NCBI RefSeq assembly: GCF_000018885.1
Contig: NC_010168.1
Location: 1 to 64,000 of the forward strand
Length of the DNA: 64,000 bases
Origin: Renibacterium salmoninarum ATCC 33209
Lineage (GTDB): Bacteria; Actinomycetota; Actinomycetes; Actinomycetales; Micrococcaceae
Direction of reading: 5' to 3'
A model generated the notes under the pieces. The model ran no database searches. It was given only the letters and a program-made list of their open reading frames with translations, and was not told the origin of the DNA. The translations under genes and the position numbers were made by a program. How positions within the stretch are numbered: position 1 is the stretch's first letter; the number at the start of each line of letters is the position of its first letter. Shown here piece by piece: positions 1 to 11,808 of the stretch.

Positions 1-60
1 CTTACCTCGCTTCTCGCTACCACAAGGCCAATTCATCCCCTAGTCTTGTTCAATGGCCTC

Positions 61-93
61 TTATCCACTGGTTGTGAATAACTCTGTGGATCA
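61..93. promoter_or_regulatory. DnaA-box cluster upstream of dnaA
   Basis: Three near-consensus 9-mers sit within 33 bases: TTATCCACT at 61-69, TGTGAATAA (reverse of TTATTCACA) at 73-81, and TGTGGATCA (reverse of TGATCCACA) at 85-93. Their position 50-80 bases before the dnaA start suggests DnaA autoregulation or an auxiliary part of the origin. The boxes are read directly; the role is inferred. Confidence 0.65.
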
Positions 94-143
94 CGGTATT
101 GGGATCGGTTGAAGCCATAACGAAGTCAAACAAAGGTAGCTAA

Positions 144-1547
144 GTGAACACTGAAAGCAATGGCGATATCGCCGGATCATGGCGCAAGGTAGTCAAGATC
201 CTCGAACAGGACGAACATGTCTCGCCTCGCCAGCGCGGGTTCATTACCTTGGCTCAAGCTCAAGGTTTGATCGGATCAACTCTCTTGCTTGCTGTTCCTA
301 ACGAGTTGACTCGAGAGGTTTTACAGAATCAAATCAAAGGATCCCTCGACCTGGCGCTGCGCGAAGTCTTTGGTGAGGACGTGCTCTGCGCGATCAGCAT
401 CGACACTGATCTCACGCCGGTACCAGAAGAAGTTCGCCAAGAAGTTGAACCTGATGAACCTTCGGAAGAATCACGACCACAACCAGGACCACCCAGTACC
501 TCTAACGAATTTGGCCGACTGAACCCTAAGTACCTCTTTGATACTTTCGTCATCGGACAATCAAACCGTTTTGCGCACGCGGCCGCAGTTGCGGTAGCTG
601 AAGCGCCAGCAAAGGCCTACAACCCGCTCTTCATTTACGGTGATTCCGGCCTGGGAAAAACTCACCTTTTGCATGCAATTGGCCACTACGCGCGCCGGCT
701 CTACAACGGGATCCGAGTTCGTTACGTAAATTCTGAAGAATTCACCAACGAGTTCATCAATTCCATTCGTTATGACGAAGGCACCAGCTTCAAGACCACC
801 TACCGCAATGTGGACATCTTGCTGATTGATGACATCCAGTTTCTCTCCGGCAAAGAAGCAACTCAAGAAGAGTTTTTCCACACTTTCAATGCGCTACACA
901 ACCACAATAAACAAGTGGTCATCACTTCAGATTTGCCACCAAAGCAGCTATCAGGCTTTGAAGAACGGATGCGTTCGCGGTTTGAATGGGGCCTGCTCAC
1001 AGATGTTCAGCCGCCCGAACTAGAAACTCGAATCGCTATTTTGCGCAAAAAGGCTATCGGTGAGGGTTTACACGCGCCGGACGACGTTCTTGAGTACATC
1101 GCTTCAAAAATCTCTACCAATATCCGAGAGCTTGAAGGAGCTCTCATCCGTGTCACTGCGTTCGCCTCGCTGAACCGCCAATCAGTCGACGTCGGTCTTA
1201 CTGAGACTGTTTTGAAGGATCTCATCACCGATAATGGCGACCAACAGATCACCGCAGCAACAATCCTTGGTCAGACTTCGGCATATTTCAAGCTGAGTCT
1301 CGACGAGCTCCGGTCAAAATCCAGAACCAGAACTTTGGTTAATGCCCGGCAAATTGCTATGTATCTTTGCCGAGAGCTAACAGATCTCTCGCTACCAAAA
1401 ATTGGTCAAGAACTTGGTGGTCGAGACCATACAACGGTGATTCACGCCGACCGAAAGATCCGCGAGTTGATGGCTGAACGCCGCACAATCTTCAATCAAG
1501 TAACCGAACTAACCAACCTCATTAGGCAGCAACAGCGCGAAGGTTGA
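144..1547 (+). CDS. dnaA: Chromosomal replication initiator protein DnaA
   Basis: DnaA binds 9-bp DnaA boxes at oriC, opens the duplex and helps load the replicative helicase. The 467-residue product shows an N-terminal helicase-interaction domain, an acidic Pro-rich linker (about 95-120), and an AAA+ core with Walker A GDSGLGKT at 166-173 and Walker B ILLIDD at 225-230. The C-terminal helix-turn-helix carries the DnaA signature [15 protein letters not shown] near 425-439. The start is GTG at 144, preceded by an AAAGG-like ribosome site at 133-137. It is the first gene of the canonical origin block and has DnaA boxes on both sides, as expected for an autoregulated initiator. Length and motifs are intact. 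Confidence 0.98.
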   Translation: MNTESNGDIAGSWRKVVKILEQDEHVSPRQRGFITLAQAQGLIGSTLLLAVPNELTREVLQNQIKGSLDLALREVFGEDVLCAISIDTDLTPVPEEVRQEVEPDEPSEESRPQPGPPSTSNEFGRLNPKYLFDTFVIGQSNRFAHAAAVAVAEAPAKAYNPLFIYGDSGLGKTHLLHAIGHYARRLYNGIRVRYVNSEEFTNEFINSIRYDEGTSFKTTYRNVDILLIDDIQFLSGKEATQEEFFHTFNALHNHNKQVVITSDLPPKQLSGFEERMRSRFEWGLLTDVQPPELETRIAILRKKAIGEGLHAPDDVLEYIASKISTNIRELEGALIRVTAFASLNRQSVDVGLTETVLKDLITDNGDQQITAATILGQTSAYFKLSLDELRSKSRTRTLVNARQIAMYLCRELTDLSLPKIGQELGGRDHTTVIHADRKIRELMAERRTIFNQVTELTNLIRQQQREG

Positions 1548-1860
1548 GTCGACTTTTTAACAGGTGTGGAAAACTTTGTGGATAAACCCGTGGACAAACC
1601 CGCTCGTTATGGTGACAACTCAACCACTGGCTGTGGATCAGCGAAATGGCGCAGAAGTTGTCCACCGTGGTCGTGCTGGCTGATGTCGCTGAACCAACAT
1701 CTTGTACACAAGCAACTTCACCCAGATTGCAAGGGCCAGAGGAGTTATCCACAGTATCCACAGCAGTTATTAACACTACGATTCCCAATAATTTGAATCC
1801 ATCAAATAACAACTAAGCTTCCGAGATCACCCGGACTCCCGCTCTCACGACAAAAAACCA
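1548..1860. other. Probable oriC between dnaA and dnaN
   Basis: This non-coding stretch holds many DnaA boxes. Perfect TGTGGATAA (reverse of TTATCCACA) lies at 1577-1585 and perfect TTATCCACA at 1745-1753. Near matches are CGTGGACAA 1589-1597, TGTGGATCA 1632-1640, TTGTCCACC 1658-1666, TTGTACACA 1702-1710 and GTATCCACA 1754-1762. An AT-rich segment follows at about 1766-1815 and could be the unwinding element. Position between dnaA and dnaN is the usual actinobacterial origin. The boxes are seen directly; origin function is inferred. Confidence 0.85.
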
Positions 1861-1965
1861 AGCATGGACGAATGGTCGGCGAGAGCAGCTAAGCTGGTGA
1901 GCAATATGTCATTCCCGACAGCAAGGTCGGGAGATGTCCAATGCGAGGAAAAGGGGCGCCCTGCA

Positions 1966-3090
1966 GTGAAGTTCCGAGTTGAACGGGATGTTCTCAATGA
2001 CGCGGTGAGCTGGGCGGCACGAGCTCTTTCACCTCGCCCTCCGGTACCAGTTTTGTCCGGGCTGTTGCTCAAAGCGTCAGCTGGCACACTGAGCTTGTCG
2101 AGTTTTGACTACGAAATCTCAGCCCGCCTCGAAATCCCGGCAGATATTGCTGAAGAAGGCACCATCTTGGTTTCGGGACGGCTATTGGCTGATATTTGCC
2201 GAAGCTTACCCTCCGCACCGGTGGAAGTAAGCACCGATGGGTCGAAGGTAATTTTGACTTGTCGAAACTCTCGCTTCAATTTGGCAACCATGCCAGAGGC
2301 CGATTATCCAGAACTTCCAGCGCTGCCAAAAATCAGCGGCACTGTTGCCGGTGATGCGTTTGCCAAAGCGGTTACTCAGGTCACGGTCGCGGCTAGCAAA
2401 GATGACACTTTGCCTATTTTGGCCGGCGTCAAGGTTGAAATTGAAGACGATCTAATCACCTTGTTGGCCACTGACCGGTACCGATTGGCCATGCGCGAGC
2501 TCAATTGGAAGCCAGCGGTGCCAGGTATCTCGACCTCTGCATTGGTCAAAGCCAAAACTTTGAGCGAAGTCGCGAAAACTCTTGGCGGCGCGGGTGAGAT
2601 CAACATTTCGCTTTCGGAAGATTCCGAGCTTATTGGCTTCGAAAGCGGCGGCCGTCGGACCACCTCGTTGCTAGTTGACGGCGACTATCCAAAAATTCGT
2701 TCTCTTTTCCCCGAAAATACGCCAATTCACGCCACTGTTGAGACCTCTGCGCTGGTTGAAGCGGTGCGCCGCGTGGCCTTGGTCGCGGAACGAAATACGC
2801 AAGTTCGGCTAGCCTTTACCGATGGCCAAGTCGGTCTAGATGCCGGAACTGGCGAGGATGCACAAGCTTCAGAGGCGCTCGAAGCGGCGCTCACCGGAGA
2901 AGAAATCACTGTTGCCTTCAACCCGCATTATTTGAGCGAAGGTTTGAACGCATTTGAAAGTAAATATGTTCGGTTTTCTTTCACCTCTGCACCGAAACCG
3001 GCCATGATGACGGCGCAAGACAGCATCGATGGCGATGATCAAGATCACTACCGCTACCTCGTTATGCCAGTAAGACTTCCTAACCAGTAA
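1966..3090 (+). CDS. dnaN: DNA polymerase III sliding clamp, beta subunit
   Basis: The beta clamp is a ring-shaped homodimer that tethers DNA polymerase III to DNA and recruits other repair and replication proteins. I chose GTG at 1966, which gives VKFRVERDVL as N-terminus and 374 residues, the usual length. A GAGGAAAAGGGG ribosome site lies at 1944-1955. An open frame continues upstream to ATG 1864 but would add 34 residues from within the origin region that do not resemble the family. Three clamp repeats are recognisable, and the C-terminus RYLVMPVRLPNQ matches the conserved MPxRL ending. gnd follows 43 bases downstream. Confidence 0.96.
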   Translation: MKFRVERDVLNDAVSWAARALSPRPPVPVLSGLLLKASAGTLSLSSFDYEISARLEIPADIAEEGTILVSGRLLADICRSLPSAPVEVSTDGSKVILTCRNSRFNLATMPEADYPELPALPKISGTVAGDAFAKAVTQVTVAASKDDTLPILAGVKVEIEDDLITLLATDRYRLAMRELNWKPAVPGISTSALVKAKTLSEVAKTLGGAGEINISLSEDSELIGFESGGRRTTSLLVDGDYPKIRSLFPENTPIHATVETSALVEAVRRVALVAERNTQVRLAFTDGQVGLDAGTGEDAQASEALEAALTGEEITVAFNPHYLSEGLNAFESKYVRFSFTSAPKPAMMTAQDSIDGDDQDHYRYLVMPVRLPNQ

Positions 3091-3133
3091 CTCGGTTAGC
3101 TGCCAAACAAAGGTTCGAGAGAAAAGAGTCATC

Positions 3134-4018
3134 ATGCATATCGGTCTTATCGGTTTGGGAAAAATGGGATTTAACATGCGTGCGCGATTGCGCGAAGCTG
3201 GAATTGAAGTAACCGGCTTTGATCGAAATCCAGAAGTGACTGACGTTTCTTCAATCGACGATCTTGTCGCGGCTCTGCCGGCACCCCGAATTGTTTGGGT
3301 AATGGTCCCCTCGGGCGCGATTACCGATTCCGTCGTTGACGAGTTGAGTGCAAAACTAGCTGCCGGTGATTTGTTGATCGATGGTGGCAACTCGCGATTT
3401 ACCGAGGATCAGAAGCACACGGCACAGTTGGCCGAAAAATCCATCAAATTCTTGGATTGTGGCGTTTCCGGCGGTGTGTGGGGACTTCAGAACGGTTACG
3501 GCTTGATGACTGGCGGCTCGGATGAAGACATCGAAGCCGCGATGCCGATTTTCGATGCGCTTCGGCCGGAAGGCGATCGGGCAGACAGCTTCGTTCACGT
3601 GGGCGGAGTTGGCGCAGGACACTACGCCAAAATGGTGCATAACGGCATCGAGTATGGACTGATGCAGTCGTACGCCGAAGGTTATGAGCTGCTTGCCGCG
3701 AAAGACATCGTTAAAGATCTCCCGGGCACATTCCGAGCTTGGCAAAAAGGCACCGTAGTTCGGTCTTGGCTGCTTGATTTGATGGTTAAAGCACTCGAAG
3801 AAGATCCCGGTCTGGCTGCAATCGATGACTATGTTGAAGATTCCGGCGAAGGACGTTGGACCGTGGAAGAAGCAATTGCCAGCTCGGTGCCAGTGCCAGC
3901 AATTACCGCAGCGCTCTATGCTCGGTTCTCCTCTCGCGAAGATAATTCCCCGGCGATGCGCATGGTTTCGGCACTGCGCAATCAATTCGGCGGACACGCG
4001 ACCAAACCGGCGAAATAG
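3134..4018 (+). CDS. gnd: 6-phosphogluconate dehydrogenase (decarboxylating), short form
   Basis: Oxidises and decarboxylates 6-phosphogluconate to ribulose 5-phosphate in the oxidative pentose phosphate pathway. The 294-residue protein is the short NAD-type form. It has the Rossmann nucleotide motif GLGKMG at 7-12, the substrate segment DGGNS at 83-87, SGG at 112-114, and the catalytic Lys166 with the following MVHNG at 167-171. Its position between dnaN and recF is conserved across many actinobacteria although it has no replication role. Its TAG stop ends one base before the recF start, so the two are probably co-transcribed and translationally coupled. Confidence 0.96.
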   Translation: MHIGLIGLGKMGFNMRARLREAGIEVTGFDRNPEVTDVSSIDDLVAALPAPRIVWVMVPSGAITDSVVDELSAKLAAGDLLIDGGNSRFTEDQKHTAQLAEKSIKFLDCGVSGGVWGLQNGYGLMTGGSDEDIEAAMPIFDALRPEGDRADSFVHVGGVGAGHYAKMVHNGIEYGLMQSYAEGYELLAAKDIVKDLPGTFRAWQKGTVVRSWLLDLMVKALEEDPGLAAIDDYVEDSGEGRWTVEEAIASSVPVPAITAALYARFSSREDNSPAMRMVSALRNQFGGHATKPAK

Positions 4019-4019
4019 T

Positions 4020-5216
4020 GTGTATTTAGAGCAGCTTTCGCTCACGGATTTTCGCAGCTATCAGCAAGCTGATCTTGGTTTGGAGCCTGGTGTCAACGTT
4101 TTTATTGGCTCAAATGGCTTAGGTAAAACCAATTTGGTTGAAGCACTTGGCTATTTGGCTTCATTGAGCTCGCATCGTGTTTCGCAGGACGGACCGTTAA
4201 TTCGGTTCGGTGCGGAGCAAGCATTGATCCGTGGAAATCTTGTGCGCGGCACCCAACGGCTCGGTCTAGAAGTAGAAATTAATGCAAGTCGCGCCAATCG
4301 GGCGCGGATTAATCGGGCTAATCCGGTTCGAGCTCGCGAAATTTTGGGGCTTTGCCGCACGGTGCTTTTCGCCCCTGAAGACTTGTCATTGGTAAAGGGC
4401 GATCCTGGCAACCGACGGCGGTTTTTGGATGATTTGCTGCAGTCTTTACATCCAAGATTTGCCGGGCTCCGCGCGGATTACGAGCGCGTGTTGAAGCAAC
4501 GTAATGCCCTGCTAAAGTCCGCGCGGGGACACAGCAGATCGCGGCAAGCGCCTAGCGCTGATTTTCTTTCCACCATTGAAGTTTGGGATCAGCATTTTGC
4601 CAACCATGCTGCGCAGCTGCTTTCGGCCAGGCTAAAGGTCTTAGAACAACTCAAACCAGAGATGTCGCGGGCGTATCAAGAACTCACTGATGGTTCGAAA
4701 GAGTTGTCCGCTCGTTATCGATCAAGTTTGGACGGCTACCAAGAAGACTCGGATGACGCCGCTGAAATTCACGATGACGAAGCTGCCTCATTAGTCAGTG
4801 CGAGTGTGGAATCACTCACTGAACACTATTTATTGGCCTTAGCAGCAGTGAGGCAGCGTGAAATTGAACGCGGTTTAACTTTGATTGGACCGCACCGAGA
4901 CGAGGTGGAACTCGGCTTGGGTCAGGCGCCGGCACGGGGCTACGCATCGCACGGCGAAACATGGTCTGTAGCGTTGGCTCTGCGACTAGCTTCCTACTAT
5001 GTGCTCAAAGCAGATCAAGAGATTGACGGCGCAGATCCGATTTTGGTATTGGATGATGTTTTTGCGGAGTTGGACTCTTCACGGCGTAGCAAGCTCGCTC
5101 ACATGGTTGCCGGTGCGGAACAAGTTCTTGTCACCGCTGCAGTAGACGATGACGTGCCGGCTGAGCTTAGCGGCCGTCGAATCAGAGTTTCGGCGATTGG
5201 GGTTGTCGATGACTGA
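4020..5216 (+). CDS. recF: DNA replication and repair protein RecF
   Basis: RecF is an SMC-like ATPase that helps load RecA at single-strand gaps together with RecO and RecR. The GTG at 4020 gives the family-typical N-terminus VYLEQLSLTDFRSY and 398 residues. The open frame extends upstream to 3825, but that part overlaps gnd and is not homologous. Walker A GSNGLGKT is at 30-37, and Walker B ILVLDDVFAELD starts near 341. gnd ends one base upstream, and the downstream DUF721 gene starts inside the recF 3' end (8-base overlap), indicating a tight operon. Confidence 0.96.
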   Translation: MYLEQLSLTDFRSYQQADLGLEPGVNVFIGSNGLGKTNLVEALGYLASLSSHRVSQDGPLIRFGAEQALIRGNLVRGTQRLGLEVEINASRANRARINRANPVRAREILGLCRTVLFAPEDLSLVKGDPGNRRRFLDDLLQSLHPRFAGLRADYERVLKQRNALLKSARGHSRSRQAPSADFLSTIEVWDQHFANHAAQLLSARLKVLEQLKPEMSRAYQELTDGSKELSARYRSSLDGYQEDSDDAAEIHDDEAASLVSASVESLTEHYLLALAAVRQREIERGLTLIGPHRDEVELGLGQAPARGYASHGETWSVALALRLASYYVLKADQEIDGADPILVLDDVFAELDSSRRSKLAHMVAGAEQVLVTAAVDDDVPAELSGRRIRVSAIGVVDD

Positions 5217-5775
5217 GTCAGAGAACGGTCATGAATCAGAGACCTGGGCGGATGCTAAAGATCAGGGCATTGATGCGGCGCAATCTGCGCTAAATCGAAT
5301 GCGGGAAGCCGCCAAATCTCGCGGTGATCGACGGGTGCGCAGCGCAGCCGCGTTGAGTAAAAGTCAACGCGCTAAAGCGCGCCCCGGTGGGAAGTCATCT
5401 GAAAATGATGTTTTTGTGGGTCGCGATCCACAAGGCTTGGGTGGCATCGTTTCGCGGATGGTTGCCGAACGCGGCTGGTCATCCCCAGTAGCAGTTGGTT
5501 CGGTGATGGCGCAATGGAACACCCTTGTTGGCGCTGAAATTTCAGCTCATTGTCAGCCCGAATCTTTCACCGGTACCGTGCTACACGTTCGCTGCGATTC
5601 GACCAGTTGGGCTACCCAACTGAGGCTACTTTCGGCAAGCCTCTTAGCGCGATTTGACGCAGATTTGGGCAGCGGAGTGGTGACAAAAATCCAGGTATTA
5701 GGGCCCACCGCGCCAAACTGGCGCAAGGGTGGCCGAACAGTAAATGGCCGCGGCCCAAGAGACACCTACGGCTGA
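5209..5775 (+). CDS. DUF721 (DciA-like) protein
   Basis: A 188-residue member of the DUF721 family. DciA proteins of this family interact with the replicative helicase DnaB and help load it in bacteria lacking DnaC/DnaI; the mycobacterial homologue sits in the same recF-gyrB position. The N-terminal ~65 residues are charged and probably disordered. The conserved globular domain spans roughly residues 75-165 (GLGGIVSRMVAERGW through ARFDADLG). ATG 5209 overlaps the recF stop by 8 bases, so translation is likely coupled. Open frame extends further upstream inside recF and was discarded. Family assignment is strong; helicase loading is inferred from the family. Confidence 0.88.
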   Translation: MTESENGHESETWADAKDQGIDAAQSALNRMREAAKSRGDRRVRSAAALSKSQRAKARPGGKSSENDVFVGRDPQGLGGIVSRMVAERGWSSPVAVGSVMAQWNTLVGAEISAHCQPESFTGTVLHVRCDSTSWATQLRLLSASLLARFDADLGSGVVTKIQVLGPTAPNWRKGGRTVNGRGPRDTYG

Positions 5776-5865
5776 CCGCCAAATAATCCTCTCAGCCGCT
5801 TGCGCACTCCCTGGTATGTATCCGGAGTCATAAGCAGGAGCCAAGATTCGTTCTGAGCGGTTTTT

Positions 5866-5927
5866 TTGACCTTTTAGGGCTATTTCTGGGCTAGCTTCAC
5901 CCCTAAAACAACCAGACCCTGTAGAAT
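5866..5927 (+). promoter_or_regulatory. Possible gyrB promoter region
   Basis: The 258-base gap between the DUF721 gene and gyrB contains a TAGAAT hexamer at 5922-5927, a good actinobacterial -10 candidate. The best -35-like hexamer, TTCACC at 5896-5901, is at a long 20-base spacing. A TTGACC lies further up at 5866-5871 in a T-rich stretch. The start site cannot be fixed from sequence alone. Confidence 0.3.
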
Positions 5928-6006
5928 AATCAGAAGGAATGAATCGGACGCTTACTCGGCCGACGCGATGGCGCATGCCACGAGTCGAATACGTGAAGCT
6001 GATTAA

Positions 6007-8142
<2,136 letters not shown>

Positions 8143-8220
8143 GCTGGGTATGCTCGCCAGTGCGATGCAAAAGAACTCCGAACGTTATAACGAACCCAAG
8201 ATGTTGAACGGGGCCACACA

Positions 8221-10785
8221 ATGAGCGATGAGACCGGCGAAATCATCACAGACCGGATTGAACAGGTCGATCTGCAAACCGAAATGCAAAGGTCCTACTT
8301 GGACTACGCCATGGCAGTTATTGTTGGCCGTGCGTTGCCGGATGTGCGCGATGGGCTTAAGCCTGTGCACCGTCGGGTGCTTTATGCGATGTACGACGGC
8401 GGTTACCGGCCGGATCGCTCGTTCAATAAGTGTGCTCGTGTGGTCGGTGAAGTTATGGGCCAGTACCACCCGCACGGCGATTCAGCGATCTACGATGCCC
8501 TGGTCCGCTTGATCCAAGATTGGACCATGCGCTACCCCTTGGCACTTGGCCAAGGTAACTTTGGTTCGCCGGGTAACGATGGTGCTGCCGCTCCGCGTTA
8601 CACCGAAACCAAAATGGCGCCACTCGCGATGGAAATGGTCCGTGACATCGACAAGAGGACCGTCGATTTCCAGGACAATTACGACGGTAAGAATCAAGAG
8701 CCAGTCATTTTGCCGGCGAGGTTCCCGAACCTGCTGGTCAATGGCTCCTCCGGCATTGCCGTTGGTATGGCTACCAACATTCCGCCGCATAACCTGCGTG
8801 AGGTCGCCGAAGGTGCACAGTGGTACCTGGCTAATCCAACGGCAAGCAAAGAAGAGCTGCTCGAAGCCCTGATTCAGCGAATCAAGGGGCCAGACTTCCC
8901 AACAGGTGCCCAGATTCTGGGGCATAAAGGCATCGAAGACGCCTACCGCACTGGCCGTGGTTCAATCACCATGCGCGCTGTGGTCAATGTGGAGGAGATC
9001 CAAAACCGCACCTGCTTGGTCGTTACTGAGTTGCCGTACCAGGCAAACCCGGACAATCTTGCGGTAAAGATCGCCGAGCTGGTCAAAGATGGCAAGATCG
9101 GCGGCATTGCTGACCTTCGCGATGAGACTTCTGGCCGCACCGGCCAGCGCCTCGTCGTCGTCCTGAAGCGCGACGCCGTCGCCAAGGTTGTGCTGAATAA
9201 CCTCTATAAGCACACCTCGCTACAAGATAACTTCAGCGCCAACATGCTTGCCATTGTTGATGGCGTGCCCCGCACGCTGAGCTTGGACGCGTTTATCCGG
9301 CACTGGGTTGCGCACCAGATGGAAGTAATTGTGCGCCGTACCCGCTTCTTGCTCAACGAGGCAGAAGCGCGGGCACATATCTTACGAGGCCTACTTAAAG
9401 CACTTGATGCGCTTGACGAAGTAATTGCTTTGATTCGCCGTTCACCCACGGTAGACGAGGCTCGTGGTGGCCTTATCGACCTGCTTGGCATCGACGATCT
9501 GCAAGTGAACGCGATCCTGGATATGCAGTTGCGTCGACTGGCTGCCCTGGAACGGCAGAAAATCCAGGACGAGAATGCGAAGTTGGAGCTCGAGATTGCC
9601 GAGTACAACTCGATCTTGGCTTCCGAGGATCGCCAACGCACTATCGTCAGTGAAGAATTGGCGGAGATCGTCAATAAGTTCGGTGATGAGCGACGGACTC
9701 AGATCATGCTCGGCTATGACGGCGACATGAGTATGGAAGACCTTATTCCTGAAGAGGAAATGGTCGTCACGATTACTCGCGGTGGTTACGTCAAGCGCAC
9801 GCGCAGCGATAACTACCGTTCACAGCATCGCGGTGGCAAGGGCATCAAGGGTGCTCAGCTGCGTGGAGACGACGTCGTCGAGCATTTCTTTGTCACGACC
9901 ACGCACCATTGGCTGCTGTTCTTCACCAACTTGGGTCGTGTTTACCGGGCTAAGGCCTATGAGCTGGTTGAAGCTGGACGGGATGCTAAGGGCCAGCACG
10001 TAGCGAACTTGTTGGCTTTCCAACCTGACGAGAAAATCGCCCAGGTCTTGGATTTGAAAGACTACCAACAGTCGCCGTATCTGGTGCTGGCGACCAAGAA
10101 CGGCTTGGTTAAGAAAACCCGGCTCGAAGACTACGACACTAACCGTTCAGCCGGTGTGATTGCGATTAACCTACGCGATGAAGATGAGCTTGTTTCCGCT
10201 CAGCTGGTCTCGGAGAGCGACGATATGTTGCTGGTTTCCCGCAAGGGTCAGTCGATCAGGTTCACCGCGACTGATGAGGCGCTGCGTCCGATGGGCCGGG
10301 CAACTTCCGGTGTCACGGGAATGAAGTTCCGCCAGGATGACGAATTGCTCGCCGCTAACGTAGTCACAGAAGATTCATATGTCTTCATCGTGACTGAGGG
10401 CGGTTACGCCAAGCGCACCGCGGTGGAAGAATATCGTACCCAGGGACGAGGCGGTTTGGGCATCAAGGTTGCCAAACTTGTTGAGGACCGCGGAGATCTA
10501 GTTGGCGCACTGATTGTTCAGGACGACGACGAGGTTTTGGTCGTTATGGAAGGCGGCAAGGTAGTTCGTTCTAACGTGGCTGAGGTTCCTGCGAAGGGCC
10601 GTGACACAATGGGCGTTATTTTCGCTAAACCGGACAAAAATGACCGGATTATCGAGGTCGCACGCAATAGAGAACGCGGCTTGGAGAGCGAAGAAACCGA
10701 GGATGAAGTACCGTTGACTGAAGGCCAGACGGCTGAAGGCCAGACTGAGACTGGTACCGAGGAGGCACCGATTGAGCACGAATAA
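8221..10785 (+). CDS. gyrA: DNA gyrase subunit A
   Basis: GyrA cuts and rejoins DNA and wraps it through a C-terminal beta-pinwheel. The 854-residue protein carries the catalytic tyrosine Tyr127 in AAPRYTE. The quinolone-resistance-determining region [12 protein letters not shown] has Ser88 and Asp92 at the positions of E. coli Ser83 and Asp87, that is, the sensitive-type residues. Repeated GyrA-box-like strands run through residues ~510-815, followed by an acidic Glu/Thr-rich tail. The next gene starts inside the gyrA 3' end with a TTG codon. Confidence 0.98.
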   Translation: MSDETGEIITDRIEQVDLQTEMQRSYLDYAMAVIVGRALPDVRDGLKPVHRRVLYAMYDGGYRPDRSFNKCARVVGEVMGQYHPHGDSAIYDALVRLIQDWTMRYPLALGQGNFGSPGNDGAAAPRYTETKMAPLAMEMVRDIDKRTVDFQDNYDGKNQEPVILPARFPNLLVNGSSGIAVGMATNIPPHNLREVAEGAQWYLANPTASKEELLEALIQRIKGPDFPTGAQILGHKGIEDAYRTGRGSITMRAVVNVEEIQNRTCLVVTELPYQANPDNLAVKIAELVKDGKIGGIADLRDETSGRTGQRLVVVLKRDAVAKVVLNNLYKHTSLQDNFSANMLAIVDGVPRTLSLDAFIRHWVAHQMEVIVRRTRFLLNEAEARAHILRGLLKALDALDEVIALIRRSPTVDEARGGLIDLLGIDDLQVNAILDMQLRRLAALERQKIQDENAKLELEIAEYNSILASEDRQRTIVSEELAEIVNKFGDERRTQIMLGYDGDMSMEDLIPEEEMVVTITRGGYVKRTRSDNYRSQHRGGKGIKGAQLRGDDVVEHFFVTTTHHWLLFFTNLGRVYRAKAYELVEAGRDAKGQHVANLLAFQPDEKIAQVLDLKDYQQSPYLVLATKNGLVKKTRLEDYDTNRSAGVIAINLRDEDELVSAQLVSESDDMLLVSRKGQSIRFTATDEALRPMGRATSGVTGMKFRQDDELLAANVVTEDSYVFIVTEGGYAKRTAVEEYRTQGRGGLGIKVAKLVEDRGDLVGALIVQDDDEVLVVMEGGKVVRSNVAEVPAKGRDTMGVIFAKPDKNDRIIEVARNRERGLESEETEDEVPLTEGQTAEGQTETGTEEAPIEHE

Positions 10786-11272
10786 CTCGAACTCTAAGCC
10801 CGGCGTGGGCCCAAGGGTAAGTGCGCCTGCCCGCCCGCCGCAGCGGCCGACGTCGACCACGGCTACCGCTAGTCGGCCGGCCTTAGTCAAACCGGCTCCT
10901 AAGGCTAAAGTCCGCCGTGCAAGGCTCCAGGTTTCTCGGGTAGATCCCTGGTCAGTGCTAAAAATGGCGTTCTTGCTTTCGGTTGCCCTTGGCATCATTA
11001 CCGTGGTTGCCGCGATCGTGCTCTGGACCGTTTTGGACTTGACTGGTTTGTTTAACCAGATCAATTCATTGCTTGGCGATATTCAGGGTCCGGAGGGCAC
11101 ACCGCTGGACGTGAAGAAGTTTGCTTCGCTGGGTCAGGTTGCGTCCTTCGCCACAATCATTGCCGTGGTCAACGTGGTGTTATTGACCGCACTTTCGATG
11201 CTTTCAGCGGTGTTGTACAACATCTCCGCCACTTTGGTCGGTGGAATTGGCGTCACGTTAACTGACGACTAG
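10772..11272 (+). CDS. DUF3566 membrane protein
   Basis: A 166-residue membrane protein of the DUF3566 family, found downstream of gyrA in many actinobacteria; its function is not established. The N-terminal ~60 residues are rich in Pro, Ala, Arg and Lys, probably a cytoplasmic basic tail. Two membrane segments follow (about 67-90 and 123-150) flanking a short loop with [16 protein letters not shown]. Start is TTG 10772, overlapping gyrA by 14 bases, with a GAGGAGG ribosome site just before it. A perfect hairpin terminator follows the stop. Confidence 0.88.
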   Translation: MSTNNSNSKPGVGPRVSAPARPPQRPTSTTATASRPALVKPAPKAKVRRARLQVSRVDPWSVLKMAFLLSVALGIITVVAAIVLWTVLDLTGLFNQINSLLGDIQGPEGTPLDVKKFASLGQVASFATIIAVVNVVLLTALSMLSAVLYNISATLVGGIGVTLTDD

Positions 11273-11276
11273 GCGC

Positions 11277-11308
11277 TGTGACGGCTGCCAATTTTGGCAG
11301 CCGTCACA
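11277..11308 (+). terminator. Hairpin terminator after the gyrase operon
   Basis: A perfect 14-bp stem (11277-11290 with 11295-11308) encloses a 4-base loop, directly after the DUF3566 stop codon and before tRNA-Ile. No long T-run follows, which is common for actinobacterial terminators. Confidence 0.7.
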
Positions 11309-11348
11309 TGATGCTGTAGAGTTTTATCTCGGCCCGAGAGGGTCGTGG

Positions 11349-11422
11349 GGGCGTATAGCTCAGGCGGTTAGAGCGCTTCGCTGATAACGAAGAGGTCCCA
11401 GGTTCAAGTCCTGGTACGCCCA
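11349..11422 (+). tRNA. tRNA-Ile (GAT)
   Basis: A 74-base cloverleaf with a 7-bp acceptor stem (GGGCGTA with TACGCCC) and discriminator A. The anticodon stem CTTCG/CGAAG encloses a loop with anticodon GAT. The T arm reads GGTTCAAGTCC. CCA is not encoded. It is paired with tRNA-Ala 157 bases downstream, the usual arrangement after gyrA in this group. Confidence 0.95.
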
Positions 11423-11448
11423 CGGATCCTACTAGCGCAGGAGGAACG

Positions 11449-11568
11449 ATGAAGAAATTGATCGTGATCGCAGCAGCTATTGCTGGCGCAGTTTTCTTGC
11501 GAAAGAAAATGCAGGTTTCGAAGCAACAAAAGAACGTCTGGAACCAGGAAACTGATAAGGTTGACTGA
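11449..11568 (+). CDS. DLW-39 family small protein
   Basis: A 39-residue product, MKKLIVIAAAIAGAVFLRKK at the N-terminus, with a short membrane anchor followed by a basic hydrophilic tail that ends WNQETDKVD. Size, N-terminal pattern and location between tRNA-Ile and tRNA-Ala match the actinobacterial DLW-39 family, whose function is unknown. The DLW triplet that names the family is NVW here. A strong AGGAGGAAC ribosome site lies immediately upstream of ATG 11449. The start, length and context are seen directly; the family call rests on remembered family features. Confidence 0.8.
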   Translation: MKKLIVIAAAIAGAVFLRKKMQVSKQQKNVWNQETDKVD

Positions 11569-11578
11569 AGCCGCTACG

Positions 11579-11651
11579 GGGGGCATGGCGCAATTGGTAG
11601 CGCACCTGCTTTGCAAGCAGGGGGTTCGGGGTTCGATTCCCCGTGCCTCCA
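11579..11651 (+). tRNA. tRNA-Ala (TGC)
   Basis: A 73-base cloverleaf with acceptor stem GGGGGCA/TGCCTCC (one G-T pair) and discriminator A. The anticodon stem CCTGC/GCAGG encloses TTTGCAA, giving anticodon TGC. The T arm is GGTTCGATTCC. A terminator hairpin follows within 10 bases. Confidence 0.95.
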
Positions 11652-11658
11652 CCGTATG

Positions 11659-11690
11659 AAGAAGCCCGGGTCTAAAGATCCGGGCTTCTT
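11659..11690 (+). terminator. Terminator after tRNA-Ala
   Basis: A 14-bp stem (AAGAAGCCCGGGTC with GATCCGGGCTTCTT, one G-T pair) and 4-base loop TAAA, followed by TTGTG. Confidence 0.75.
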
Positions 11691-11731
11691 TGTGTCTAAA
11701 ACGTGTCTAAAACCCATTGAGGTGCCTAAAG

Positions 11732-11798
11732 CCCGTCGAGTGTCGAGTTGTGGTCGCTAAACACGGAGTTTAGCGACCACAACTCGACACTCGACGGG
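11732..11798. repeat. Perfect 31-bp inverted repeat
   Basis: Left arm 11732-11762 and right arm 11768-11798 are exact reverse complements over all 31 bases, separated by only ACGGA. It lies between the tRNA-Ala terminator and the start of a broken EamA gene. The arm is much longer than a terminator and has no T-tract. It could be a mobile or REP-like palindrome, or a protein-binding element. I saw no second copy in this window. Confidence 0.8.
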
Positions 11799-11808
11799 AA
11801 TAGCGGGG

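Noticed and set aside
1864..1965. Upstream extension of dnaN to ATG 1864
   Set aside because: The extra 34 residues lie in the origin region and do not match clamp proteins; GTG 1966 has a good ribosome site and gives the normal length.
3825..4019. Upstream extension of recF
   Set aside because: It overlaps the 3' end of gnd and lacks RecF homology; GTG 4020 gives the standard N-terminus.
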